A stretch of DNA of 64,000 nucleotides from Silene conica (GCA_029255685.2 CM055315.2:48775705-48839704), one strand, 5' to 3'. Positions 45,426 to 57,477 are shown, numbered from the stretch's first letter. Program-made: numbers and translations. The notes: generated from the sequence alone by a model not told the origin.

Positions 45426-45832
45426 TAATACTTGCATATATATGTATGTTCGGTGTTGTATGACATTAGGTGGCTATGAGAGCTCTAGTCACTCCCCACT
45501 GACTGTGGCACACATGTTGTATGTGTGTAGGTACTTGATGCTGTTTTGCAGGGGGGTTACGTTGAGGCTAGCGAGCGATGATCCTTCATCGTCATGATTT
45601 GTACCCTATCGTTAGCTAGACCTTAGTTTTATAGTTTCAGTATTTGTGCCTGTTGGGATATGCTATCCCGGGCTACTTTTGTATAGTACTTATATACTTA
45701 TTTATGTTTTATCCTTTGCATTTTTAAATCGTTAAAGCACCTCGCATGTTTAGTTTGTTAAAAAGTTTTAATTCCGCTGCATTTTTAGTACCTTGTATGT
45801 TTTATATTTCCGCTTTCGCGAGGGGTTTTACA
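45426..45832 (+). repeat. 3' LTR of gypsy-B, part 3 of 3
   Basis: Matches 16340-16749 and ends TTTTACA at 45832, the 3' end of gypsy-B. Confidence 0.9.
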
Positions 45833-47213
45833 TTAGCATTTGTAAGTTGCATTAAAATGGTTAGGCATGGCGTTGTGTTTGGTTTTGAGCTAGAAATCCG
45901 TTCCAAGTAGAAGTTTTTCTTTTTATTTGAGTCTTAGTGCTTGCTTGAAGACAAGCAAGGTTTGGTTTGGGGAGTTTGATACGTGCATTTACTATACATT
46001 TTATTTATAGTTTCAGCACGCATTTCTATGCATATTTGTAGCCTTTAGTTACTTTTCCTCCCGAAACGCTTTACTTTGGCATTTCTATGTTTTAAATGTA
46101 GGAACAAGCGGAAGTGAGCAAAATCAAGCCTTATTCGTTCTCCGGAAGTCATTCTAAGGATTTGCACGAAGCAGGGATCTGGATTAATAATCTAGGGATG
46201 CTTGCAAGCCAATTTAAGGCTGGAATACACAGGTAGTGGTCGACCGACCTACCCAACTGGTCGACCGACCAGCGCACAGTTCCAAAAAATCTTGACTACA
46301 GTTATTGTGGTCGACCGACCCACATACCCGGTCGGTCGACCAGACGACGGGTTCTGGTGTTTGTTTCTCCTTTATTTCTTTTAATCGTGTAATTAGAAGA
46401 CATATTTAAGACGCTTGAGCATTGTAATTAGGTTAAGCAGTCACAATTAGAAAAACACCTTAGTTTAGAGAGAAGAATTCCAAGTTTTCAGATTTGTTCT
46501 TAATTTCCAATTGGTTTGTAAGTTTTATGCAATTTATCTTTCTTGTTAGTCAATTTCATTGTTCTTCTTATTATTGTTATTCAATTTATGTTTTGCCCTC
46601 TTGAATCCCTATCTTCAATTATGTTATCTTGCATCTTGTTCTTCAAGTTTGTAAGTATTAGTTTCTTGATTATGCGTAGCTAATTCATATGATTAGGAAT
46701 TAGGGGAACCATGACTAAAACTAGGATTTAATAGTTTTATGATTAGTATATCGATCCCCATTGTTGTTGGTGAACTAATTCTTTAAGATTGAAAGATTGT
46801 TAGAATTAGTTTAACAATAGCTTTGGGATTGCCCTATGAATGAAAGTTTAGTGCTTTACTATGAACCCTAAGACCGTAAGGATTGGATAGAATATTGACC
46901 TAAAGGTTTATTCTTTGTTCCTTGGGATTGTGTTAATTGATTATTTACCTTTTGTTGACTTGCCCTAGCCATGGGGAACCAAAGTTCCTAATCGTCCTTT
47001 TACTTTTATTTAGTATTCTTGTTTATTTTGCTATCTTAGTTGTTTGTCTCAACCATCTATCAAAACCCCCTTTTTGCTACTTTCAATAGACTTTAAATTC
47101 ACAAACAATATTAACCTTGTCTCCTTGTGGTTCAACCCTTGACTTACTCTATCTAGTTGAAGCTGAGGCTTTATAAATCTTATCTTTGGCACCCCTAAAC
47201 GACGGGTGTCAAA
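45833..47213 (+). mobile_element. Tat/Athila-like element on +: internal 3' end, LTR and PBS-like boundary
   Basis: 45833-45976 looks like a 3' internal end with the tract AGCAAGGTTTGGTTTGGGGA. An LTR-like stretch starts TGATACGTGC at 45977 and runs to about 47195, where TTGTGGTTCAACCC, TATAAATCTTATC and TTTGGCACCC follow, the same order as on the minus-strand copy (48345-48430). The small hairpin TTTGGCACCC/GGGTGTCAAA marks the boundary. The lineage is inferred from the adjacent protease fragment and the PPT style. Confidence 0.55.
46237..46342 (+). repeat. two paired-palindrome hairpins (GGTCGACCGACC) in the Tat-like + LTR
   Basis: Second unit: TGGTCGACCGACC (46308-46320) with exact complement GGTCGGTCGACCA (46330-46342). 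First unit (46237-46271) has two central mismatches. Confidence 0.8.
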
Positions 47214-47400
47214 GTGCTCGATCGAGTAACTCACTTAAAGCAATCTGCTCGATCGAGTACTGAAGTCCACTCGATCGAGTGGTTGTCACCTCTGAGCTCC
47301 CCTCGACTGGGTTCCCCTCGATCGAGCTCTTACGGGCTGGATCGAGTTTTTCTCCACAAGCGGTCACTCGATCGAGCACTTTACAGAGCTCGATCGAGGC
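47214..47400 (+). repeat. cluster of CTCGATCGAG palindromes
   Basis: At least seven CTCGATCGAG-type sites, some paired (for example ACTCGATCGAG near 47366 with CTCGATCGAG near 47389). Same core as the copia-2 leader hairpins, in an unrelated element. Confidence 0.75.
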
Positions 47401-47685
47401 TTTTCTGTTGCGAAGCCTTGTTCCTCGACTCTTCTGTTTCTGTCTCTTTTTCTTCGTTTTTTTTTTGCAGCTTAGTCCTGCAAAAGATGACCAAACACTA
47501 CAACAATACAGAAAAACCACAAAAATTGTCTCGGATTCACACATAGTCTTATTCTACCTACGGATACTACTAAAAAGTGTACGGATTAAGCATAAAAAGT
47601 AGTCTAATTCTTAAACGCAGTAAATAATCTGTTACAAGCTGCACGGGGTTGCAAACCCGGCTTAAAATTTCAGAAAAACAAATGT
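47401..47685. other. unassigned sequence between the two Tat-like copies
   Basis: A T-rich tract followed by GCAG near 47469, then sequence with no recognised feature. Probably contains the junction between the + and - oriented copies, whose exact position I cannot fix. Confidence 0.4.
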
Positions 47686-48371
47686 TCACTGCCCACGATT
47701 GGGCTCCTGACTCGCGGAACTCCCTTCCGCGGTTGTAACGACTTCATCTCGCAATTTCCAGTTGGTAGCATTGGTGACAGGATTATAGACCATGGTGTAG
47801 TCCTTTGACGTCCTTTTTGACATGGCTGGGCCTTCCTTAGGATTCCTACCCTTATTCTTCAATGACAAATAACCCCATCCGTCCGGGTTATAATCTGGTT
47901 CCGTACCTGCATCAGTCATAAAAAAATCTTCCTCTATTTTGCTCTCAGTGTGAGGCAGAGGCGTTAGTTCCACAGGTTAAGACTCACAGATATATCATCA
48001 GTCATAGAATAACAAGGGACAACAGACATGGGTGACCTAGGTGTACTAGTCTGCCTAAAAATTAGGTCTTCGCCACCAACCTGGAAGGTCAGTGTCTTAG
48101 TAACTACATCTGTCACTGCTTTCGCAGTGTGCAGAAAAGGTCCACCCAAGATGATCGGTGTATAGGAATCCTCAGGTATATCGAGGACCACAAAGTCAAC
48201 AGCTATGAAAAACTCTCCTATTTGCATAGGAATGTCCTCCATGATGCCTAAAGGTCTCGATACACTACGGTCAGCCATCTGGACCGTCATGTTGGTACAC
48301 TTAAACTTAGCAAACCCTAATTTACTTGCTAGCGATAGGGGTAACTGACACCCGTCGTTGATGGGTGCCAA
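47686..48371 (-). pseudogene. Athila/Tat-type aspartic protease region, fragment
   Basis: The minus-strand translation contains PLSLASKLGF, TVQMADRSVSRPLGIMEDIP, FFIAVDFVVLDIPED and PIILGGPFLHTAKAV, the pattern of the protease domain in Athila/Tat gypsy polyproteins. The usual catalytic D-S/T-G region is missing at the N-terminal side, where the frame runs straight into the LTR boundary. Near 47964-47973 a frameshift separates this from a downstream frame ELTPLPHTESKIEEDFF with no domain I recognise. No RT or integrase follows. Clearly a fragment. Confidence 0.72.
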
Positions 48372-49936
48372 AGATAAGATTTATAAAACCTCAGCTTAAA
48401 CTAGATAGAGTAAGTCAAGGGTCGAACCACAAAGAGGTGGGGAGTGTTTATTGTTTAAGGTCAACGTTTTTAGGGTAACAATTTGGGTGTTTATATTGGT
48501 TGTCACTAAGTCTAGATAATAAAAGACACTAATAAAACAAGAATTAAGAATGGGTAAACTTATAATAAAAAGGATGCTAGGATGTTCGGGTAATAAAAAG
48601 CTATGATGGTGTAAATCCTAAGTCAACATGTATTGCAGTCGCGTAAGGGGTGTAACATATCCTTTCGGTCTATGGTACCTAATAGCTCCTTTCGGCCTAT
48701 GCTATTAGTTCCTAGGTCTCACAATTATTGGGTGTCAACAATAAGGGCGATTCCTAATTTCTAGGTCACATACCTTTCAGTCTTAAGTAACCTAGCCGTC
48801 TTAAAACGTTAACCAATGCCCTTCCCGTATCTTTCAACCTTGGGTAAGTCATTACTAATATCCTATAAGTCTCCTTTCAGTCTCATTATAGGTTACTATG
48901 GTCGACGAGATAAAACAGAACTGAAAACAAACGCGGTTTGGTCGACCGACCAGCTACTCCGGTCGACCGACTAAACACCTAGGTCGACCGACCAGTTCAG
49001 CCGGTCGGCCGACCTAAGTCTGCTACAGGCAGTCTCGGGTTTCGCACCATCTACGCATATTACTCCCTACATCCTAACATATGCAATTAGCTACTCATGG
49101 ATACGGAAATAACAATAATGAAAACGATAATAAACATAGAATTCATGGTGAATATCAATCTAAACATGCAATAACAACAAAGGCTTTTGGGTTTCTAACT
49201 TAAATCGGATACTAATAATTCTAACAAGATAACAATATAGAAACTGAAATTAAGAGGGGAATTACCGCAGTAGGAATTAGGGCAGAAAGAACAAAAGCTT
49301 TATTGAATCCGTGGAAAAATTGATGAACAATAAAGGTAAAACTAAAGAACAATGTTTGAGTAATAAGAAATAACTATTGTATACTAATAATATTAAGATA
49401 AAAACTGGCTGCTAGTATCCTAGATTAGAACTTGATAATACTTTAATCACGAATTAGGTCTTAAGTAGGCGGAAAACATAAGTTTCCTAATGACCTAATC
49501 ACGCGATTGGGCTTTGCGGAAAACTTTGAGTCTGCGCTCTGGTCGACCGACCAGGTGATGAGGTCGGTCGACCTATTGTCGGGCTTGGTGGACTTCCGAT
49601 TTTAAGATAGCAGTCCTCAGGTCGATCGACCTAGGTAGCGGGTTGGTCGACCCACTTTCCTGTACGTCAGTCTTGATTTCGCCTTGGTTTGACTTTGTGA
49701 TACTTGGTTCGCGACTTGAGTTGACTTTTCCTCGTTCCTTGGTCATGCAAAAAATCCCGAGGGTAGAAATTTGGTATAAAATCGTCTCTTTTCCGCATAA
49801 TTTTGCAAAAGAGCATAAAAACACGAAAGTAGAGAATTGTTGGGAAATAAAGGCTAAAACATAGTAAATTAGCGACAAAATGCGTGTAAAAATAGATTTA
49901 AAACATCATAAAATAGACACGCATTAAATTCCCCAA
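48345..49936 (-). repeat. Tat/Athila-like LTR on the minus strand
   Basis: On the minus strand a tract GCAAGGTTTGGTTTGGGGA precedes the LTR start near 49930, and the LTR ends near 48366 with TATAAATCTTATCTTTGGCA. Only the ends resemble the + copy; the body differs. Carries four paired-palindrome hairpins. Confidence 0.5.
48937..49653 (-). repeat. four paired-palindrome hairpins in the minus-strand Tat-like LTR
   Basis: Units at 48937-48975, 48980-49016 (TAGGTCGACCGACC with GGTCGGCCGACCTA), 49541-49573 (GGTCGACCGACC with GGTCGGTCGACC, perfect) and 49619-49653 (two wobbles). Same core and layout as in the + LTR. Confidence 0.78.
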
Positions 49937-50013
49937 ACCAAACCTTGCTTGCCCTCAAGCAAGAAATAGACTCGATCTTAACTAATGGAACGATTTCAAT
50001 CTCAGAGCGAAAT
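49937..50013 (-). other. 3' internal end of the minus-strand Tat-like element, first part
   Basis: Short stretch between the LTR and gypsy-G; continues at 60109. Last five bases GAAAT are the gypsy-G target site. Confidence 0.6.
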
Positions 50014-51188
50014 TGTAATACTCCGTATTTTAATTCCTTTTTATTTTATTTTAATTTTTATTTTCTTGGATGTCGACGGGTTATAATAAAAATAGGTGAT
50101 AATAAGCGATATTACTTTGTTTGAATGAGGCGTCTTGGGTATAGTGTGTCGGGTCGTGTATGTGTGTATTTTAACAAAACCGAGTCATGGTCATATTATT
50201 TGGGTATTGGAGTGCGTGAATTACTGATCCATACACGAAAAACCATGCTCATGGGCCTAGGGTTGCGTGCCAAACACAACCCACACACTAACTTCATAAA
50301 TCTGAAATCAGAATTCCAGATTTACCAAGACTGCCGCCCTATTTAACAACCAAATCAAACCCTATTCTAACCTAAACGACTCTCACACACACACAACACC
50401 AACAGCCGCCACATCCGAGTTTTCAAAGGAAGGTTTGTCACGGTGGTCAGAGGGTCCTAGGGGTGGTCGTTGGCAAGGGCAAAGAGGTATGCTCAATGTG
50501 TTGTTTCATTCGTTCTTGTTTGCAGTCATGTTTGGAATCGAATTGTATCATGAATATGTGTTGATAGTTTCTGTTCTTAGCATACCTTTAATCTTGGATG
50601 TGTAATAGTTGTTGTTGGACCCCATAGGAGTCGTCGTTGGCCGTAGGTAACCGCCGGAGGTGGTGGTTTAATTGCAGTGTCAGAATTTGTTAATCGTTTT
50701 CCCAGAATTTCGTTTTATGTATGCATGTTTTAATTGAATTCGAATCCTTATGTGTACGTGTCTGTCATGGGTGTTTGGGTTGTTTGATTGAGTGCAGTTA
50801 AGGGAAACGTGGGGTGGTTATAGTGGTGGTTCGTGGTGGTCGGTAACGTGTATACGCTGGGTTTCGTTTTGAGCAGTAAAAATGTAAAACAGAGAGAGGC
50901 TGTGGACTGGTGGGTTTCGGGTGGTACTTTAGCGTGGTGGTTGGGTGTCGGCGGCCACTGATGTCACCACTGGAACCACCGCGGCTCAGAGGCAAGCCCG
51001 GTGGTGCCACTGGCGAGGTCAGGGGTTGAATTTGGTGATGGGTGCGGTTTTTGTGAAGGCTGTCGGCTCTGTTTTGGCGGCGGTCAGGGGTGTTATTGCT
51101 GGGTTCGTTTTTGCTGTTACGTTTTTCTTGTTTTCGAAGGGGTCTTGGGTTTGCTCACGTAAGTGGGTTCTTTCATCCTCAATTAGTA

Positions 51189-51231
<43 letters not shown>

Positions 51232-52456
51232 GCTTTCCTTTAATTATTATTAGTATGGTATTTAGAAGTTATTTTATGATTTTATTTAATGGTGAAAGTT
51301 TGGGGTTTGGGTAATGTTACTTTAGTCATACCAAAGTATTAGTATATGGCTTGACAATAAGTATGTTTTGTTATTGAACTTACCCTTAATTATTTATATT
51401 CTTATGATATTGATTTCTAATAATCGGTTAATTGATCACATGCTATTTTTTGTAAGTACTATTTTTAGTAAGCCCTATGTTTTTGGTAAATCTATATATC
51501 GTAAGTTATAATTAGTATATAATAATTGTATGTTATGGGCTTGTTGTATGTGGATGTTTTCCCGATGTGCTATAGGTATATCAGTTAGGGACATGATCAA
51601 GTGATTTTAGTAGCATTGTTTGAGTAGGAATTGATATGAATAATAATTTTTAGGAACGGATTTCGAAGTGGAATATTTCTAGACGGTGACTACTTTTCGC
51701 AGACTTGCTATTTCAGGTAGGATACACTTATACTTTTACTGTGATGTACTGTTATTGGATGTGGTATTTGATTGTGATGGATGCAATTATGGTTTCTTTT
51801 AAGACATGGGGTTTAATAATTGATTATTTTATTATCATATTCATGAGCATGCATATGCACTAGTTACTGAGATATTGTGAATCAGATGATGTTCTGATAT
51901 AAAGCCCAGGGTGGTTCTGCAGACCAGGCTTGGTGTCTTATGAGCTTTTGAGCTGGTGTTCGGCGACGACCAATTATAGTCTGCCGGGAGGTTCGGTATG
52001 GCTGGGAGTTACGGGTTTGAGAATGAGATTGAGCTCGAGCATGTTATAATCATTTGCATATTACTGTTTGTTTGCATTACTTGTTATTGTGTTATTCTAC
52101 TCAACCGCAAGGTTGACAGTGTATTCGTGTTCACCTACAATGATCCGGAATGGGGAGTAGATCTTTCAGGTCAGAGACAGGTGGACTAGGACTGGGCATG
52201 GAAGAGAGACATGGACTAGACCTACCTAGCTGCTAGATCACTTAGCTTCTTCTTAGTGAATCGTTTAATTTATTTCAGTTGTTTTGGAAGTCTTTTGGAC
52301 AATGGCTTGTAATAGTTATCAGTTTAAACTTTTATATTTAAAGTACTGTGTTTCTTTCATTGTGAATATCTACTACCCTGGTTTATCCAGGATGGTAACA
52401 GTTCTATTTACTCTGGAAGTCCTAGTTCAGGCTCCTCGGTAAATGGGGGTGTTACA
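50014..52456 (+). repeat. 5' LTR of gypsy-G (2443 bp)
   Basis: TGTAATACTCCG to GTGTTACA. Contains a TTA microsatellite at 51191-51230. Small frames within it (for example 51998-52189) recur in the 3' LTR only because the LTRs are copies. Confidence 0.94.
51191..51230. repeat. TTA microsatellite in the gypsy-G 5' LTR
   Basis: About 13 TTA units; the 3' LTR has about 10 near 58842-58871, so it changed length after insertion. Confidence 0.93.
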
Positions 52457-52459
52457 AAG

Positions 52460-52471
52460 TGGTATCAGAGC
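52460..52471 (+). other. primer-binding site of gypsy-G
   Basis: TGGTATCAGAGC, three bases after the LTR end. Confidence 0.93.
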
Positions 52472-53046
52472 GAACGATCCTCAGGCCTAAACTAAAATGG
52501 AAATAATGAACATAGGAGTGTCTAAATAAAATGAACCCCAGGCTAGTAACTGTTAGGAGCCCTAGGAGTTGGGATGAGTTAGGGGCCCCCTCAAACCAAG
52601 CCACTGGCCCTTTCAGTCTAACCTGGTTACCTTGAGAGTTGAAGAGTGTGGGTAGTTCTGGTAAGATCCAAGTCTGATATATATATGTATGGTGTACTAA
52701 CCTTTCAGCGCTAAAGGAATGAGGTAAGTTATGATGTGAAAGATGGATGAGTATATATGTACACTGTGAAGCATGAAAGTGATGTTACATGATGAGTGAC
52801 ATGTATATGTTGTTATTTCCAAGCATTGAGAACATGAGTTTATATCTTAGTTTTGAATATGAATGTGATTTGCATGAACATATGCATGCGGTTGTATGAT
52901 CCTTAAGCCTATAGGTAGAATTATATGTGGTAGCAAGTACCAATCAAAAGCACGATAAGAAGTTGCATGATAACTAAGTATAGGACCTGGAATGGAATGG
53001 TGTATGACCTAGGATACTCATGTATTTGTTAAACTTGTGTAGCAAA
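52472..53046 (+). other. leader of gypsy-G
   Basis: Untranslated sequence between PBS and gag; no distinct motif seen. Confidence 0.7.
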
Positions 53047-54158
53047 ATGCCTCCCAGGAGAGAACCCAACACTGCTAATGTATCACAAGAGGAATTCGAT
53101 CGCCTACTAGCTATGAACGCTGCTCTCCTAGCTAGAATTGGGGCAAACACTCAATCTGATGCAATCAAAATGAGTAATAATATCTCTAGACATAATCCCA
53201 CCAAGTACGATGGGGAAGGAGCACCGAGTTTACTTGCGGAGTGGTGCCGAGAGTTCGAGAGTATCTTCGAACTGCTGTCTGTACCAGAATCGATGAAGGT
53301 GGACCAAGTTGTATTCTATCTAAAGGGTACAGCTAGGTTATGGTGAAATAAAAATAAAGAGGAGATCAAGGCAGCTGCAGGAGAGATTGGGTTGGAATAC
53401 GTACGCTGGGAAGAGTTCAAGGGGATTTTGTCCTCTAAGTTTGTGCCAGAACATGTGAAAGGGAAGCTGAGAGCCGAGTTTGATTCCTTCAAGATGACCG
53501 AAGAAATGACTGTGGATGCATATCACAGTAAGTTTATGCAGCTGGCAGAGAAGGTAGCTGACTTAGGCTACACATCGGAGATGTTAGCAGCTAGGTTTGA
53601 GAAGGAGCTGACCCTTGATATCAAGAGAAGTATGCTGGCAACTAAGCCCATGACTGTGGAAGATATATATGAGAGGGCTGGCCAGGCAGAAAGACTCGCT
53701 GCCATGATTAAGGAAGAGGAGAAGAGCAAGGGTGACAAGAGGAAAGCAGAATCTGGGGCTGAAAGCTCAGGGAATAAGAAGCCAAACAACCAGTATCGGT
53801 CATTTTTCTCCAACAGTGCACCTGGAGGAAATGGCAATCGAGGGGGAAACCAATCCACATCTGGGCAAGTAGTGCGGTCCTTACATGTTTCAAGTGTGGA
53901 AAGGCTGGCCATAAACAAATCAATTGTTGGTCGGGTACTCAGAGTGCTGGAAACAATTATAATAAGGGCAATCAGAGTGGAGGCTATAGGACTCCGAATG
54001 CGAGCTACTCAGGCAACAACAGATCCGGAGGTAACAGCTACCAGCGGAATTTCAGCAGCTACAACAACCAGAACCGCTACCAAGGAAATCAGAATAGTGG
54101 TAATGGTAATTTCCAGAAGACCCTGGCAGAGGCTAGCACTCAGAGTGGAGCAGGATCA
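53047..54158 (+). pseudogene. gag: gypsy-G gag, broken by a stop and a frameshift
   Basis: ATG 53047 begins MPPRREPNTANVS. Gag domain with YDGEGAPSLLAEWCREFE, VVFYLKGTARLW, then TGA 53344-53346 where relatives have a second Trp. The frame continues with FKGILSSKFVPEHVKG, FMQLAEKVADLGY and a Lys/Glu-rich linker. Near 53870 the frame shifts, and the zinc knuckle [14 protein letters not shown] is read in the new frame, which continues through an Asn/Gly/Ser-rich stretch directly into protease. Confidence 0.87.
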
Positions 54159-57100
54159 GTGAACCAGAGTGGGGCCAAGAAAAGTGGGGCTTTTTTCATG
54201 ATGGGCAAAGAAGCTGCAGAGGAGGACGCACATGTTGTAACGGGTACATTTCTAGTACATTCTTTTCCTACTTTCGTTTTATTAGATTCTGGTGCATCGC
54301 ATTCTTTCATATGTGCGGAGCATGCTAGGGCTATAGAGCTTGATGTATATAGTAGTATAACTGATTCTGTAACCATACCATATGGGGAGTCCATAGCTTG
54401 TAATAGAGTTTACACCAATGTAATGATCCAAGTAGGGGATGTAAGTTTTGAGTCGAACTTGATGGAGTTTCCTTTGGGTGGCTTTGAGGTGATACTGGGT
54501 ATGGATTGGCTGAAAAAGTATAAGGCCTGCATTGATTGCTACCAAGGGAAGATCACTTTGAGGGGACCCAAAGGAGTGAGGGTATCCTACAAGGGATATT
54601 CTGTAAAGCCTAAACTGAAGCTGATAATCATCAATGCGCTGAAGACTTGTCTGAAGAGGGGTGATGACATGCTGTTGTGCCATGTGAGAGATCTGACTGC
54701 AGAGATACCCCAAGGCAGGGAGATCGATGTTGTAAGGGATTTTGAAGACGTGTTTCCAGATGAAATTCCTGGGATACCGCCAAAGAGGGACTTGGATTTT
54801 GGCATTGATCTGAAACCTGGGGCTGAGCCAATTTCAAAAGCACCTTATCGCATGGGACCTAAGGAATTGGAGGAGTTGAGCAAGCAGGTGGATGAGCTAG
54901 CAAGCAAGGGATACGTAAGACCAAGTGTGTCACATTGGGGAGCACCAGTATTGTTTGTAAAGAAGAAGGACGGAACTTTGAGGTTATGTGTGGATTATAG
55001 GGAGCTTAACAATGTGACAATCAAGAATCGGTATCCTTTACCTCGCATCGATGATCTTTTTGACCAGTTGAGTGGGGCTGGTGTGTTTTCCAAGATCGAT
55101 TTGAGGTCAGGGTATCATCAGCTGAGAATCAAAGATGCAGATATTCACAAGACTGCGTTCAGATCGAGGTATGGGCATTATGAATTTGTAGTGATGCCAT
55201 TTGGTTTGACTAATGCACCTGCTGTTTTCATGGATTTGATGAACAGAGTGTTTAGTCCTTATCTGGACCAGTTTTTGGTGGTGTTCATTGATGACATCTT
55301 GGTGTATTCGAAGAACAGAGAAGAACATGCTAAACATTTGAGCTTGGTGTTACAGACTTTGAGGGATCATCAATTATATGCCAAGTTGAGTAAGTGCGAA
55401 TTCTGGCTCGAGAAAGTTGCTTTTCTAGGGCATGTGGTGTCTAAGGAGGGTGTGTCTGTTGACCCTAGCAAGATTGAGGCTGTTTCAAAATGGGAGCGAC
55501 CAAGGAATGTGGCTGACATCCGTAGTTTCTTGGGTTTGGCTGGTTATTACAGGAGGTTAGTGAAAGATTTTTCGAAGATAGCTAAACCGATGACTTCGTT
55601 GATGCGGAAAGAGAATAGATTCATCTGGGATGAGAGTTGTGAGAAGGCGTTCTTAGAACTGAAGGAGCGTCTTACTACAGCTCCTATTCTTGCCTTGCCA
55701 GAAGGAAGTGAAAATTTTGAAGTCTATACAGATGCTTCTAAGAAGGGTTTGGGGTGTGTGCTGATGCAGAACGGGAGAGTAATCGCTTATGCTTCTAGGC
55801 AGCTGAAGCCTCATGAGGAGAATTATCCGACGCATGATCTAGAAGTGGGAGCGGTGGTGTTTGCACTTAAGCTGTGGCGACATTATCTTTATGGAGCTAC
55901 ATTTAAGGTTTACTCTGATCATAAGAGCCTGAAGTACATCTATACTCAGAGGGAACTAAACATGCGCCAGAGGAGATGGATTGAGCTTATTGGAGATTAT
56001 GATATGGAGATTCTGTACAAGGAAGGAAAGGCTAATGTTGTGGCTGATGCATTGAGTAGGAAGTCTGTTCACGCTCTATGCACAGCTATGTCTAGGTTGA
56101 GTATGTATTGTGAGTTGGGATAGATGGGAATCGCAGTGATAAGGAAGGGTGAGACCATGGGGGATTTGACGATCGAGCCGGAGTTATATTCCGAGATCCG
56201 AGAGAGCCAGAAGAGTGATCCCAGAATTCAGAAGTGGCATGAGGCAGTGAACAAAGCTAGTGATACCGAGCCATATTCTAAGTTCGAGGTTTACAGTGAT
56301 GATAGCTTGAGATTTGATGGGAGATGGTGTGTATCCGATGATGAGGAATTGAAGAGAAAGATTTTGGTCGAAGCTCATTCTACACCTTATTCCGTTCATC
56401 CTGGAGGGGATAAGTTGTACAAAGACCTGAAGAAAGCATTCTGGTGGCCAAAAATGAAGCAGGAGGTGGCTGGGTTTGTCTCTCGATGCTTGGTATGTCA
56501 GAGAGTGAAGGGAGAACATAAGAGGCCGCAAGGGAAGTTACAACCACTTGATGTACCTGAGTGGAAGTGGGAAAGCATATCAATGGATTTCATCGTGCGC
56601 TTACCTAGGACTTCGAGAGGGAACGACATGATTTGGGTGATAGTTGACAGGTTGACTAAGTCAGCCCATTTCATACCGATGAAGGAGACTTGGAGTAAGG
56701 CTGAATTGGCCAAGGCTTATGTAAAGCATGTGGTGAAACTTCATGGTGTCCCTAAGGACATTGTTTCTGATCGAGATTCCAGGTTCATCTCTAAGTTTTG
56801 GCAAGAGTTACAGACATTGATGGGAACTACTTTGAAGATGAGTACTGCATTTCATCTAGCAACGGATGGTCAGACTGAGAGGACTATCCAGACACTGGAG
56901 GATATTTTGCCGGCTTGTGTGCTTGAGTTCGGGGGATCTTGGGAGGATATACTTGACCTGATCGAGTTTTCATATAACAACAGCTATCATGCTAGCATTG
57001 GGATGGCTCCTTTCGAGATATTGTATGGGAAGAAGTGTAGGAGTCCAGTTTGCTGGAATGATCGAGCTGACACGGTAACTTTGGGACCTGAGATGATTCA

Positions 57101-57477
57101 GGAGATGATAGCACAAGTCTAGGTGATCCGTCAGAAGATGAGAGCCGGCCAAGATAGGCAAAGGAGTTACGCAGACCTAAAACGGAGTGACATCACCTTT
57201 GAGGCTGGAGAAAAAGTATTGCTGAAGGTGTCACCCATGAGAGGAGTAATGAGGTTTGGAAAAAGGGGCAAGCTGAGTCAGAAGTTCATTGGGCCATTCG
57301 AAATTTTGGAGCGAGTTGGTGAGGTAGCTTACCGATTAGCTCTACCACCAGCGTTATCCAGAGTGCATAATGTGTTTCGATGAGGGAAAAGTATTATGGA
57401 CAAATCATAATGTCGAGGAAGCTACTTGGGAGACTGAGGTTTCGATGAGGGAAAAGTATCCTGAGTTGTTTACTTGA
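54159..57477 (+). pseudogene. pol: gypsy-G pol: protease, RT, RNase H, integrase, damaged chromodomain
   Basis: First segment (54159-56123): protease [10 protein letters not shown] with Asp near residue 43; RT from [13 protein letters not shown] through [10 protein letters not shown] near 377; RNase [11 protein letters not shown] near 524. TAG at 56121-56123 is in frame with the integrase segment (56124-57122): HHCC VHPGGDKLYK to CLVCQRVKGE, DDE with SMDFIVRLP, SDRDSRF and ATDGQTERTIQ. A second in-frame TAG at 57120-57122 precedes the C-terminal GPFEILERVGEVAYRLALPP module. After NVF the chromodomain is replaced by a 20-bp copy of sequence from its own tail, creating TGA near 57379; the residual tail LWTNHNVEEATWE to KYPELFT ends at 57477 in another frame. 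Catalytic residues are otherwise present. Confidence 0.93.

Larger units (their letters stand above)
16030..45832 (+). mobile_element. gypsy-B: gag-only Ty3-gypsy-type element, heavily nested
   Basis: Related to gypsy-1 (same LTR ends, same structured domain, related gag). Visible parts: 5' LTR remnant (16030-16749), PBS, gag, short noncoding region, and a 3' LTR in three pieces (18621-19168, 35391-37185, 45426-45832) totalling about 2.7 kb once copia-C and copia-C' are removed. No pol. It lies in the 3' internal end of a Tat-like element (from 45833). Confidence 0.87.

Noticed and set aside
50945..51253. About 100-codon frame in the gypsy-G LTR, repeated at 58597-58899
   Set aside because: Its end encodes poly-Leu from the TTA microsatellite; likely incidental.
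51998..52189. 63-codon frame with a hydrophobic segment, repeated at 59645-59836
   Set aside because: Both copies are in gypsy-G LTRs, so repetition reflects LTR duplication; no homology or start context recognised.
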